Origin: Tannerellaceae bacterium | GTDB taxonomy: Bacteria > Bacteroidota > Bacteroidia > Bacteroidales > Tannerellaceae | NCBI GenBank assembly: GCA_031255855.1 | Contig: JAIRRS010000101.1 | Coordinates: 124,001 to 188,000 of the forward strand | Reading direction: 5' to 3' | DNA length: 64,000 nt | Part shown: positions 45,411 to 53,203 of the stretch, piece after piece | Position numbering within the stretch: the first letter of the stretch is position 1 | Layout: the number at the start of each line of letters is the position of its first letter | Translations under genes and position numbers: made by a program | The notes under the pieces: generated by a model | What the model was told of the DNA's origin: nothing | Seen by the model: only the letters and a program-made list of their open reading frames with translations | Database searches by the model: none

Positions 45411-46217
45411 TTATATAAAAGAATAAAAGAATGAGAGAATATTTTGTTTTACTCCGGGTGTTTCCTGCACATCATTAACCGGGATGACGTAAAACGAGAA
45501 GTTGTCACGCGTCTTTCCATTGCATGCTTCCATGATTTCGTCTTTGATTACTTCCGATGCTGTTTTTTTCCTGAAAAGACAGGCCAGCGATTCGTCGGTG
45601 AAGTTTTCAAGTACTCCGTCGGTACACATAAAAAAGTAATCTCCCGGTTCTATATCGGTGAGGAGTATGACATCGGCTTCCGTTGCCTGTTTTGTTCCAT
45701 TGACAGCCCTTGTTATAACGTTTTTCCGGGGGTGGCTTTTTGCTTCTTCCAGAGTTATTTGTTTTAGCTTTAACAATGAGTTTATGAGTGAATGGTCTTC
45801 TGTTTTGTAAATGATTTTCCCGTTCCTGAACTGATAAATGCGGCTGTCTCCTATGTGAGCCAAGGTTATTCCTGACGACCCGAGGTAAAGCATTGTCAAT
45901 GTTGTGGCCATTCCGGTTGCGTCGGGGTGTTGCTTAATGTATTCGTCGAAGTTAATTTCTGTATAGCGTAAGGCTTTATGTATAAATTCACTCGTTGGCT
46001 CGTCTTTTCCCAACATATTGGAAAAATAGGATTGAAAATAGTCACAGGCTAGGGAACTGGCTATTTCGCCTTTTTCAGCCCCTCCTACCCCGTCGCAGAC
46101 TAAAAATAATTTTTGATTGGGCTTTACGGCTTCCGGCTGTGGATAAAGGGAGTCCTCATTATTTTGCCTGCAACCTTTTTCACTGATTGCACATGGTTTA
46201 CCAATCGTTATATTCAT
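45411..46217 (-). CDS. PP2C-family Ser/Thr protein phosphatase
   Basis: Metal-dependent phosphatase predicted to reverse the adjacent kinase. 268 residues: metal-site motifs FLVCDGVGGAEKGEIAS near residue 37, ATTLTMLYLG near 105, LAHIGDSRIYQFRNG near 120 and FMCTDGVLENFTDE near 200, with the final Asp in KTRDNFSFYVIPV. All standard Asp ligands are present, so it should be active. It sits 36 bp before the kinase gene and 14 bp after the FHA protein gene. Confidence 0.93.
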   Translation of the reverse strand: MNITIGKPCAISEKGCRQNNEDSLYPQPEAVKPNQKLFLVCDGVGGAEKGEIASSLACDYFQSYFSNMLGKDEPTSEFIHKALRYTEINFDEYIKQHPDATGMATTLTMLYLGSSGITLAHIGDSRIYQFRNGKIIYKTEDHSLINSLLKLKQITLEEAKSHPRKNVITRAVNGTKQATEADVILLTDIEPGDYFFMCTDGVLENFTDESLACLFRKKTASEVIKDEIMEACNGKTRDNFSFYVIPVNDVQETPGVKQNILSFFYSFI

Positions 46218-46231
46218 AATAGCAAATACGT

Positions 46232-46747
46232 TTATTCATTAAACCTGAGAACGGTATGACCTATGATGATTTCATCGTTATCATTTAATACCACTTGCTC
46301 GCCGTCTTCTAAATTATTACTATTATACAACGTATGGTTTTTGCTATTATTGTCGGAAAGATAATGTTTATATCCTCCTTTGCCGTCTTTTTTTACTTCG
46401 ACGCGGATATGCTCGCGGCTCATGGTCTTATCGGCGGTTTGTATGCTGATAGTGGCGCGGGAGGGTTTGGACGATTGGCGTCCGATAATAGATACTCCTT
46501 CACAAAGCCGGAATACTTGCTGCGGCGTTTCGTTATCGAACAGGACTGTAATTTGGCCTGTATTACTTTTTACAGACCGGATAAGAACTGTATCTGAAGA
46601 GGTTTCTTCTCCTTCTTTCTGAGAAAGTAAAGAGACGGGAACCGGATGCTTGCATTTGGGGCATTTAAAGGAGGTGATATCAGCAGGCAGCTTGTTTTCA
46701 TCTACCTTTAAACCCACATGACAATGTGGACATCTGACTGATATCAT
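46232..46747 (-). CDS. FHA-domain protein with N-terminal zinc ribbon
   Basis: Phosphothreonine reader. 171 residues: a zinc ribbon at 1-45 (CPHC ... CPKC, MISVRCPHCHVGLKV), a Ser/Thr-containing linker, and an FHA domain about 80-171 with GRQSSKPSRATISI, the SREHIRVEV motif (Ser-Arg for phosphate contact, His) and LSDNNSKNHTLYNSN (the S-x-N-x-T/L loop). The gene starts ATG 46747 and overlaps the stop of the acidic-protein gene by 4 bases (ATGA), a sign of translational coupling. Confidence 0.88.
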   Translation of the reverse strand: MISVRCPHCHVGLKVDENKLPADITSFKCPKCKHPVPVSLLSQKEGEETSSDTVLIRSVKSNTGQITVLFDNETPQQVFRLCEGVSIIGRQSSKPSRATISIQTADKTMSREHIRVEVKKDGKGGYKHYLSDNNSKNHTLYNSNNLEDGEQVVLNDNDEIIIGHTVLRFNE

Positions 46748-46980
46748 ATCATCATCGAGATGTCCGCATCGTTCATGTCGCTTAGATAGGTGTCCATATC
46801 AGCGTCCGAAAGCATGATAGTGTCGTCTGCAAGGGTGATGAAATCAGGGCTATCCATGCTTTCATCAATAATAACTACCTCTCCCAGGTTGTCGGCGCTG
46901 TCTATGTCTATTACAACAGCATCCGAAAACAAGGAGTCTTCGCTATCAATTGTTACGAATGTATATTCTTCTTCTCGCAT
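46744..46980 (-). CDS. Small acidic protein in the kinase/FHA operon
   Basis: No family recognised. From ATG 46980 (MREEEYTFVTIDSEDSLFSD) 78 residues, with about one third Asp/Glu and few basic residues. Short Asp/Ser/Ile/Val repeats occur (VVIDIDSADN, VVIIDESMDS, TLADDTIMLSDADMD), a composition that could suit a phosphoacceptor or adaptor. I prefer 46980 because the -7 box (47011-47018) places the transcript start near 47004, leaving little room for the upstream ATG 46998; the longer reading from 47013 overlaps the promoter. Its codon pattern is regular and its overlap with the FHA gene supports it being real. Confidence 0.65.
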   Translation of the reverse strand: MREEEYTFVTIDSEDSLFSDAVVIDIDSADNLGEVVIIDESMDSPDFITLADDTIMLSDADMDTYLSDMNDADISMMI

Positions 46981-47010
46981 ATAAAAATAATTATTCATTC
47001 TTTCCTTAGG

Positions 47011-47018
47011 CAAAGGTA
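47011..47018 (-). promoter_or_regulatory. -7 box of the acidic protein-FHA-PP2C-kinase operon
   Basis: Minus strand TACCTTTG, so this operon starts separately from the LytTR-FHA pair upstream. Confidence 0.55.
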
Positions 47019-47110
47019 GAAAAAGAAATTATTCCTTATTATTTATATAACTGCTATTAATCGTATGCTGCCTTTTTTTGTACAAAAGGGTGGTTTTATG
47101 CTTACAAAGC

Positions 47111-47764
47111 CTACTCTTTTATCCATTTTGCTTTGCATGTGGAAACCGGGCATTGTTTTTTGTTGGCCAATGATTCCCATGGTATTTCGCCTAAAAATGT
47201 TCCGCACCTGGGGCAAACGTAGTCTATCTTGAATTGGTTGGAAAGGTCTTGAAGCTGACGTGGTATTTTGGCTGATTGTTTCGCGCCTAAATATATGCCT
47301 ATGGTGGGAACGCAAATGGTGACAAACAGACTGATTCCGAACAGCGCCGGGTTTCCTTTTCCTAGTGTGCCGGCAATTACCCCTACAATACCGATTAATG
47401 CAAACGGCAGGGCTTGGAAAAGACGTGTTTTGAACTGGTTTGAGGATTGTATCTTTACTTTTTGTTGTATATATTTATCATATACTTCTTTTAGCCGGTC
47501 AAATTCATCGCTGTAATCGTTGTTGGCTTTCAATACGCTTGGCAAGTCGAGTTTGTATGAATCGCCGAGGATGATTGTGTCGGTTGGAGATACTCGTTTT
47601 TTTACGATTTGGCTTCCATTGACAAATGTTCCGTTGGCTGAGCCTATGTCCTCCAACAGCAGGCAACCGTCGCTCCCACGGGTTAAGCGTGCATGATAGC
47701 GGCTTACGTGTGGGTGGTTTACAACATAGTCGTTGTCTCCGGCTTTACCTATTTTTATTATCAT
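47111..47764 (-). CDS. FHA-domain membrane protein with C-terminal zinc ribbon
   Basis: A second phosphothreonine reader, here at the membrane. From ATG 47764 (MIIKIGKAGDNDYVV) it has 217 residues: FHA domain 1-75 with HVSRYHARLTRG and DIGSANGTFVNG, the canonical S-R-H and N-G-T-x-V-N-G loops; a linker; two membrane helices near residues 122-168 (LPFALIGIVGVIAGTLG, FGISLFVTICVPTIGIYLGA); and a zinc ribbon near the end (VCPRCGTFL ... CPVSTCKAKW). ATG 47764 is chosen because it fits the FHA start and follows the LytTR stop at 47778 by 13 bases. Confidence 0.88.
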   Translation of the reverse strand: MIIKIGKAGDNDYVVNHPHVSRYHARLTRGSDGCLLLEDIGSANGTFVNGSQIVKKRVSPTDTIILGDSYKLDLPSVLKANNDYSDEFDRLKEVYDKYIQQKVKIQSSNQFKTRLFQALPFALIGIVGVIAGTLGKGNPALFGISLFVTICVPTIGIYLGAKQSAKIPRQLQDLSNQFKIDYVCPRCGTFLGEIPWESLANKKQCPVSTCKAKWIKE

Positions 47765-47777
47765 CCGGCTGCTATTT

Positions 47778-48155
47778 TTACTTTTCTTCTGTTTTCCCCA
47801 TTTCTTTTTCAAATGAGTCTTTCAATGTTTTTAACGGGTCTTTGGATATGACCAGTTCTTTGGGTTTGCCTTCGGCTGTGAGTAATAGCAGGCGTTGTTT
47901 CGGCAGGTTTATCTGTAATATATGGTTCTTGTTTATGATGTGGCTTTTGTCCACACGTATCAGGATATGGTTGCTGCCGGCTACTTGCTTTTCAAGAATT
48001 TCTTCTATTTTTCCTATATTAATAGCGAATGTAAACTGGATTCCGTTTGATAAGAGTAATTTTGTGTAATTTCTATCGGCTTCAAAGTAGAGTATTTGTC
48101 CTATTTTAATACGCAACAATTCATCTCTCGTCTTAATAATTAAATATCGCTCCAT
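47778..48155 (-). CDS. LytTR-domain DNA-binding protein
   Basis: Probable transcription regulator. From ATG 48155 (MERYLIIKTRDELLRIK) 125 residues, nearly all LytTR domain: ILYFEADRNYTKLLLSNG, IGKIEEILEKQ, ILIRVDKSHIINKNHI and the C-terminal LVISKDP. No receiver domain, so its signal must come from elsewhere, for example from phosphorylation by the neighbouring kinase (inference). A -7 box TACCTTTG at 48191-48198 (minus) lies 36 bases upstream and the FHA membrane protein gene follows at once. Confidence 0.87.
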   Translation of the reverse strand: MERYLIIKTRDELLRIKIGQILYFEADRNYTKLLLSNGIQFTFAINIGKIEEILEKQVAGSNHILIRVDKSHIINKNHILQINLPKQRLLLLTAEGKPKELVISKDPLKTLKDSFEKEMGKTEEK

Positions 48156-48190
48156 GGTGTAGTTGCTGATTTTTCTTATTAACCAAGCGA

Positions 48191-48198
48191 CAAAGGTA
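48191..48198 (-). promoter_or_regulatory. -7 box of the LytTR-FHA pair
   Basis: Minus strand TACCTTTG, 36 bases before the LytTR start. It lies between the ygiQ stop and the LytTR gene. Confidence 0.5.
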
Positions 48199-48204
48199 AT
48201 CGTT

Positions 48205-50055
48205 TTATCGCGTTCGCCCAAACAATTTATTTATTAAATCTTTCCTTTTCATCCGTTGAAGGGATTGGATTATTTGTTTGCGTAATTCTGGTTTATACCA
48301 GAAAAAGTATTGCCTTTGGGATAGTTTTTCTTCTTTGCCCCGGGCTGTGTATATTTTTTCAAGGGTATATGGATGATAGCCGGTGTAATAAATTTCGGTG
48401 GCTAATGTCATGGGGGACGGGGTGAAATCCTGTACTTGTTCGAGGTGGAAGTTTAATCCTTTTGTTTGTATTGCCAATTCTGCCATATCGGTTTCCGTAC
48501 AACCGGGGTGACCGGATATAAAATAGGGTATCAGTTGCTGGTTTAACTTGTGTTTTTTATTTATTTGTTCAAACATTGCTTTGAAGGTTTCAAATTGTTC
48601 GAAGGGGGGTTTCCTCATTATTTGCAACACATTCGGCCTTGTATGTTCGGGCGCTACTTTGAGTCGTCCGGATATATGTTTTGAGATTAATTCTTCTGTG
48701 TACCGGGCGGCTGAGCGGTTCAGGTTGGCGTCGTTGTATTCGTGTAATAATAAATCGTAACGGACGCCGCTACTTATGAATGTTTTTTTTATTCCGGGCA
48801 GCCGGTCTATGGCTTGATAGATATCGAGCAGCGAGGAGTGGTCGGCATCCAGGTTTTTGCAGATAACAGGCGATATGCAGGAGGGTTTTTTGCAGGCATG
48901 GCAGATGTCAGGGTTTTTTCCTTTCATACGGTACATGTTGGCTGAAGGGCCTCCCAGGTCGCTTAAATAGCCTTTAAATCCGGGCATGTTTGTTATGTTT
49001 TTTACTTCTTTCAGGATTGATTCTTTGCTGCGTGAGGCGATGAACTTTCCCTGGTGGGCGGATATGGTGCAGAAGGCGCATCCTCCAAAACATCCCCGAT
49101 GGAGGTTTACAGAGTGTTTTATCATTTCGAAAGCGGGGATTATTTTCCCTTTGTATTTGGGATGGGGCAAGCGGGTGTAGGGCAAATCAAATGAGGCGTC
49201 TATTTCTTTTTCCGTCATGGGTGGGAAGGGGGGGTTTATGATGATATAGCGGTTGGCGGCTTGCTGTATGACGCGCGAGGCGCTGTGTTTATTGGATTCT
49301 TCTTCTATATGGCGGAAGTTCCCGGCTTGTTTTAGTTTGTCTTTAAGACATTCTTCGTGGGAGTGGAGGATTATGTCGGTTTTTAGCGGGCTTCCTGATT
49401 CACCGGTTGGTTCTTGAGGGGGGGGTGTGATTTGTGTATATGCTGTTTGTTTTATGTTTTTCAGTTCCCCGAATGTTTCTCCTTTTTTCAGTCTTTTTAC
49501 TAATTCCCGCAGGGGTTGTTCTCCCATTCCGTAGATTAGGAGGTCGGCTGGGCTTTCGATCAGGATGCCGGGTTTTAGTTTGTCTTGCCAGTAATCGTAA
49601 TGGGTGAGGCGTCTGAGGGAGGCTTCTATCCCTCCCAGAAGTACCGGGACGTCGGGATAGAGTTTTTTTACTATTTGTGTGTATATAATACTTGGGTAAT
49701 CGGGCCGCATGCCGGGGCGGCTGCCGGGCGTGTAGGCGTCGTCGCTGCGAAGCCGTTTGTTTGCTGTGTAATGGTTGATCATTGAGTCCATGGCTCCTGC
49801 TGATACTCCAAAGAAGAGACGTGGTTTGCCTAGTTTTTTGAAATCGCGGTAATCGCCCCGCCAATCTGGCTGTGGGACTATTGCTACACGTAGTCCTTCT
49901 GATTCGAGCAGGCGTCCGATAACTGCCGCGCCAAATGAGGGGTGATCTACATATGCGTCGCCGCTAAATAGTATTACGTCTATGTAATCCCATCCTCTTG
50001 CTTCTACTTCTTTTTTGGTTGTGGGCAACCAGGCGTCTGTTTCGAATGTGTTCAT
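48205..50055 (-). CDS. ygiQ: YgiQ-family radical SAM protein (UPF0313)
   Basis: Radical SAM enzyme of unknown reaction. 616 residues with an N-terminal B12-binding-like fold (WDYIDVILFSGDAYVDHPSFG, GRLLESEGLRVAIVPQPDW), the cluster motif HRGCFGGCAFCTI near residue 317 that binds [4Fe-4S], and C-terminal stretches HLSDLGGPSANMY-like, SSGVRYDLLL and KVAPEHTRPNVLQIMRKP. The coding strand here is A/C-rich while the plus strand is G/T-rich. A -7 box TATCTTTG at 50060-50067 leaves almost no leader before ATG 50055, so the mRNA may be leaderless. Confidence 0.92.
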   Translation of the reverse strand: MNTFETDAWLPTTKKEVEARGWDYIDVILFSGDAYVDHPSFGAAVIGRLLESEGLRVAIVPQPDWRGDYRDFKKLGKPRLFFGVSAGAMDSMINHYTANKRLRSDDAYTPGSRPGMRPDYPSIIYTQIVKKLYPDVPVLLGGIEASLRRLTHYDYWQDKLKPGILIESPADLLIYGMGEQPLRELVKRLKKGETFGELKNIKQTAYTQITPPPQEPTGESGSPLKTDIILHSHEECLKDKLKQAGNFRHIEEESNKHSASRVIQQAANRYIIINPPFPPMTEKEIDASFDLPYTRLPHPKYKGKIIPAFEMIKHSVNLHRGCFGGCAFCTISAHQGKFIASRSKESILKEVKNITNMPGFKGYLSDLGGPSANMYRMKGKNPDICHACKKPSCISPVICKNLDADHSSLLDIYQAIDRLPGIKKTFISSGVRYDLLLHEYNDANLNRSAARYTEELISKHISGRLKVAPEHTRPNVLQIMRKPPFEQFETFKAMFEQINKKHKLNQQLIPYFISGHPGCTETDMAELAIQTKGLNFHLEQVQDFTPSPMTLATEIYYTGYHPYTLEKIYTARGKEEKLSQRQYFFWYKPELRKQIIQSLQRMKRKDLINKLFGRTR

Positions 50056-50059
50056 GTGG

Positions 50060-50067
50060 CAAAGATA
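50060..50067 (-). promoter_or_regulatory. -7 box of ygiQ, at the start codon
   Basis: Minus strand TATCTTTG. With transcription starting about 7 bases after the box, the mRNA begins at or next to the ATG at 50055. Confidence 0.5.
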
Positions 50068-50165
50068 GAAAGAAAAAGCCGGTGGATGAAACTTGCTTTG
50101 TTTCTTTGCATGGGATTGACAGGTATGGATTGTTTTCGTGTTTTTTGTTAAACTATATTAATTTA

Positions 50166-50196
50166 TTTGTTTTTGCCGTTTGATTGTTTACTTTTG
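50166..50196 (+). promoter_or_regulatory. Promoter of the ABC transporter-GntR operon
   Basis: -33 TTTG (50166-50169) and -7 TACTTTTG (50189-50196) with a 19-bp gap, an exact Bacteroidetes consensus. Transcription should begin near 50203. Confidence 0.75.
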
Positions 50197-50198
50197 AC

Positions 50199-50220
50199 GT
50201 GTACTATTTTACTAACACAC
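50199..50220. promoter_or_regulatory. Candidate operator of the GntR-type regulator
   Basis: GTGTACTATTTTACTAACAC, an imperfect inverted repeat (GTGT and ACAC arms, with TACTA repeated), lies right at the predicted transcription start. Regulators of the YtrA type commonly repress their own ABC operons from such sites; the assignment is inference. Confidence 0.5.
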
Positions 50221-50224
50221 TAAA

Positions 50225-51064
50225 ATGTTATATGTAATGATTGGACTTACGAATGTAAATTTTGGATACCAGAAGAAGAAACCGGTGCTCCGGGATATTA
50301 ATTTGCTGGTTGAACCAGGCATGATTTATGGTTTGCTTGGTAAAAATGGGGAAGGAAAAACGACTCTGTTGAAGCTTATGAGCGGTCTTTTATTTCCTGA
50401 TAGCGGGGAGTGCAAGGTGTTTGGCGAGATGCCTTCGAAACGGACGGCTTCTTGCCTTCAAAATTTGTTTTTGCTGCCTGAGGAGATTGTTTTGCCTGAT
50501 GTGAGCGTGGGGGAGTATCTTAAGATGTATGCTCCTTTTTATCCTGATTTTGATGAGAATATCCGGCTGAATTGTATTGAATCGTTTGGCTTATCTATGT
50601 CGGATTCTTTGCGCAGGATGTCGCTGGGTCAGAAGAAGAAGGTGGCTATCACATTGGCTCTTTCGGCTAATACGCCGGTTGTTTTTATGGATGAGCCGAC
50701 GAATGGGCTGGATATTCCTTCGAAAAGTGTGTTTAGGAAGCTGCTGGGTTCATCTATCCGCGAAAATCAGTCTGTTATTATTTCCACGCACCAAGTGCGT
50801 GATTTGGAGAGTTTGATTGATTCGGTTATTATCCTCGACCGCGGGGGTATCGTGCTTAACAGGTCGCTTGACGAAATTGGGAACAGGCTGGACTTCCGCA
50901 AGGTTGAGGCTGATGACACGGTGTTTTATTCGGAGCCTTCGCCTGTTGGCGTTGTTGGGGCTGTTTTGAACGAGTCGGGCGAGAAAAGGCCTGTTTCTTT
51001 GGAGTTGCTTTTCAACGCTGCTGTATTGCCGGGTGATAAGATTAGACATTTATTTAACTCTTAA
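50225..51064 (+). CDS. ABC transporter ATP-binding protein
   Basis: Energises the permease encoded next. 279 residues: Walker A GLLGKNGEGKTTLLKLMSG near residue 38, Q-loop LFLLPEE, signature MSLGQKKKVAITLALS near residue 134, Walker B VVFMDEPTNGLDIP and switch His STHQVRDL. The last 70 residues form the C-terminal regulatory part seen in gliding/antibiotic-type exporters. ATG 50237 (MIGLTNVNFGY) matches the usual N-terminus better than 50225; both follow the promoter. The regulator gene at the end of the operon makes this a YtrA-type system, typical of cell-envelope stress responses. Confidence 0.92.
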   Translation: MLYVMIGLTNVNFGYQKKKPVLRDINLLVEPGMIYGLLGKNGEGKTTLLKLMSGLLFPDSGECKVFGEMPSKRTASCLQNLFLLPEEIVLPDVSVGEYLKMYAPFYPDFDENIRLNCIESFGLSMSDSLRRMSLGQKKKVAITLALSANTPVVFMDEPTNGLDIPSKSVFRKLLGSSIRENQSVIISTHQVRDLESLIDSVIILDRGGIVLNRSLDEIGNRLDFRKVEADDTVFYSEPSPVGVVGAVLNESGEKRPVSLELLFNAAVLPGDKIRHLFNS

Positions 51065-51077
51065 AATTTGTTTTGTT

Positions 51078-51788
51078 ATGAATAATAATTTTAGTTTACA
51101 ACGTATTAAGTATCTTTTGCTGGCTGATTGGATTGAGAATCGAAAGTTCTTTTTGCTTGGTGCGGGGGCTTTGTTTATTGGATTAATAGCGATTCAGTTG
51201 TTACTGGGTATCCGCTCGATTGAGACTCAGCTTGCTTATTTTTATTTGGGGGGATTTGTTGTATTTGTCTATTATTGCCAATATATTAGTAACAAAGTTC
51301 ATAAGAGTAAGGGTTTGTTTTATACTCTTCCTGCGAATAATTTGGAAAAATATCTTTCTTTTTTACTTGAGGGTTTGTTTTTTTTCGTTGGTTTTTCCTG
51401 TGTTTTTTGGATTGGGCTGTTTATGCTTAAGGCTTTTGGGGGTAGTTTTACTATTGTAAAATTTTCACAACTTTATATGGGTGTTTCCGATATTGGCCTT
51501 TTGTGTTTGGTGCCGTCTATTTTATTTTTGTCGCATCTTGTTTTTCGCAGGTATGCGATGTTAATTAGTTTTGCCGGTATTTCTTTATTTGTCTTGCTCG
51601 TGGGATGGATTTCGCTCAAGGTTTTATTGGTGTCTGTTGATTATTGGTCGGATCCATATTCTATATCGAACTCGGCTCTTGAGGCGCTTGATTTTTTGAT
51701 GCAATCTTTCACACCTGCTTTGCTGGTTTGTTCTTTTGTTGTGTTATATGTTGGATATCTGAAATTTAAAAAGAAGGAACTGCGATGA
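51078..51788 (+). CDS. ABC transporter permease, membrane protein
   Basis: Membrane part of the ABC system. From ATG 51078 (MNNNFSLQRIKYLLLADW) 236 residues with about six membrane segments (FFLLGAGALFIGLIAIQLLL, YFYLGGFVVFVYYCQYI, FLLEGLFFFVGFSCVFWIGLF, IGLLCLVPSILFLSHLVF, MLISFAGISLFVLLVGWISL, PALLVCSFVVLYVGYL). No known substrate motif. It starts 13 bp after the ATPase gene and its stop overlaps the gntR ATG, so the three genes form one operon. Confidence 0.88.
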   Translation: MNNNFSLQRIKYLLLADWIENRKFFLLGAGALFIGLIAIQLLLGIRSIETQLAYFYLGGFVVFVYYCQYISNKVHKSKGLFYTLPANNLEKYLSFLLEGLFFFVGFSCVFWIGLFMLKAFGGSFTIVKFSQLYMGVSDIGLLCLVPSILFLSHLVFRRYAMLISFAGISLFVLLVGWISLKVLLVSVDYWSDPYSISNSALEALDFLMQSFTPALLVCSFVVLYVGYLKFKKKELR

Positions 51789-52156
51789 ATTATACTACCA
51801 ACCAATCTATTTTCATACAAATAGCCGACCAGATATGCGAACGGACGCTTAGCGGGATATATTTGCCGGAGGGACGTATTCCTTCTGTAAGAGAGCTGGC
51901 GGTGGAGATGGAGGTGAATCCCAATACGGTGATGCGTTCGTTTGAACGGTTGCAGAATCATGGTATTTTATATAATAAACGGGGTATCGGTTATTTTATC
52001 TCGCCTGACGCAAAGGAGAAGATCAGGGAGATGCGGCATCATGTTTTTATCAGCGAAGTGCTTCCGTTGGTGTTTAAGGAGATGAAATTGCTGGATATAA
52101 GTGTGCATGACCTGGCAAAGGTTTATGAGGATTATTTAACAACTCATCCATATTGA
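51785..52156 (+). CDS. GntR-family regulator, YtrA subfamily
   Basis: Transcription repressor, probably of this operon. 123 residues: the winged helix domain (QIADQICERTLSGIYLPEGRIPSVRELAVEMEVNPNTVMRSF spans about 12-53) followed by a short helical C-terminus of about 45 residues (VFISEVLPLVFKEMKLLDISVHDL). There is no large effector-binding domain, which defines the YtrA type. Placement as the third gene, ATG overlapping the permease stop (TGATG-like), with a candidate operator at the promoter, suggests autoregulation. Confidence 0.92.
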   Translation: MNYTTNQSIFIQIADQICERTLSGIYLPEGRIPSVRELAVEMEVNPNTVMRSFERLQNHGILYNKRGIGYFISPDAKEKIREMRHHVFISEVLPLVFKEMKLLDISVHDLAKVYEDYLTTHPY

Positions 52157-52171
52157 TTGCCTGTTAGTATG

Positions 52172-52202
52172 CCTGCCTGCCCGGAGATGTGGGGCAGGCA
52201 GG
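52172..52202. repeat. Perfect palindromic hairpin between convergent genes
   Basis: CCTGCCTGCCC at 52172-52182 pairs with GGGCAGGCAGG at 52192-52202, 11 bp perfect, loop 9. It can end transcription from either side, but it lacks a T tract; its GC-rich sequence stands out in this AT-rich gap and resembles a dispersed Bacteroidetes palindrome. Confidence 0.7.
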
Positions 52203-52227
52203 TGTGAGGATGCCGGACGGCGAGGTT

Positions 52228-53097
52228 TTAATATTGTGTAAATGATTTGGAGACAAATTCCATTACCAGCGGCAGTTCCATGCGCCAATATGTCCAGGTG
52301 TGCGCTCCGTCTTTTACACGGTATTCGTGGGGGATTTCATTTTTCTTGAACAGGATGTGCATCTTGGCATTTCCTTCGTATAGAAAATCGTCGTCGCCAC
52401 AACTGATGTACCAGCGTACTTGTTTGATTTGTTTGAGTTGGTCTTCGGAGGCGGCTTTGATTATTTCTTCAACGCTATGCTTTTTGTAGTAAGTATCTAT
52501 TTGTTGATTACTTATTTGGGTGTCTTGGGAAATCCTTGCTTTGAATTGTCCAATGTCCCAATTACCGGTTGACGCACTTAAGGGAGCTGCCGCCGCAAAC
52601 ATACCGGGCTGGTGAAGGGTGTAGAAGATAGTTCCTCCTCCTCCCATGGAAAGTCCGGCTATCGCCCGGTAGCGCCGTTCCGAACGCACACGGTATGTTT
52701 TTTCGATATGGGGTATTAGTTCTTTGAAAAAGAAGTCTTCATAGTTAAAGTCGCCCTTGATGTCGTTGAAATATCCGCGGCGCGCGGTATTGGCATCCGG
52801 CATTACGATAATCATACGGGCTGCTTTTCCTTCGGCAATTGTTTTGCCGGCGATATGCTCAACTTGTCCGAATTGCACCCATCCGGTGTGGTCGTCGCCG
52901 CTTCCATGCAATAGGTAGAGGACGGGGTAAGATTGGTCGCTTTCATTGTATCCATCCGGTAGATAAACGGCGTACTTCCGTTCCATGCCGAGGATGTCGC
53001 TTTTTACGGTTGGTGTTTCGAGCACCTGTCCTTTTTGGGCAAACGATGTGGCGGCAATTGCTAATGCCATTACCAGCAGGTTTATCTGTTTCTTCAT
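52228..53097 (-). CDS. Exported esterase, CE1-like (enterochelin esterase fold)
   Basis: Predicted serine esterase of the feruloyl/acetyl xylan esterase type. 289 residues with signal peptide (MKKQINLLVMALAIAATSFAQ). Catalytic triad candidates: Ser in GLSMGGGG near residue 151, Asp in CGDDDFLYEG near residue 235 and His in VKDGAHTWTYW near residue 265. LPDGYNESDQSYPVLYLLHG is the oxyanion segment. It sits in the same direction as the putative glycosidase and GH9 genes, suggesting a common polysaccharide or glycoconjugate substrate. The exact ester is unknown. Confidence 0.9.
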   Translation of the reverse strand: MKKQINLLVMALAIAATSFAQKGQVLETPTVKSDILGMERKYAVYLPDGYNESDQSYPVLYLLHGSGDDHTGWVQFGQVEHIAGKTIAEGKAARMIIVMPDANTARRGYFNDIKGDFNYEDFFFKELIPHIEKTYRVRSERRYRAIAGLSMGGGGTIFYTLHQPGMFAAAAPLSASTGNWDIGQFKARISQDTQISNQQIDTYYKKHSVEEIIKAASEDQLKQIKQVRWYISCGDDDFLYEGNAKMHILFKKNEIPHEYRVKDGAHTWTYWRMELPLVMEFVSKSFTQY

Positions 53098-53203
53098 ATT
53101 TTTACTATTTATTGGTTTAACATGATATTATTCACCGGCAAACAGAGGGACAAAACTCATGTGCGGAGTGTTGATGCCAATGGGGTCTCTCCCTGAATTT
53201 GTT

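Noticed and set aside
40496..48155. Type VI secretion locus because of kinase, PP2C and FHA genes
   Set aside because: No sheath, tube, spike, baseplate or membrane-complex genes are present in the window.
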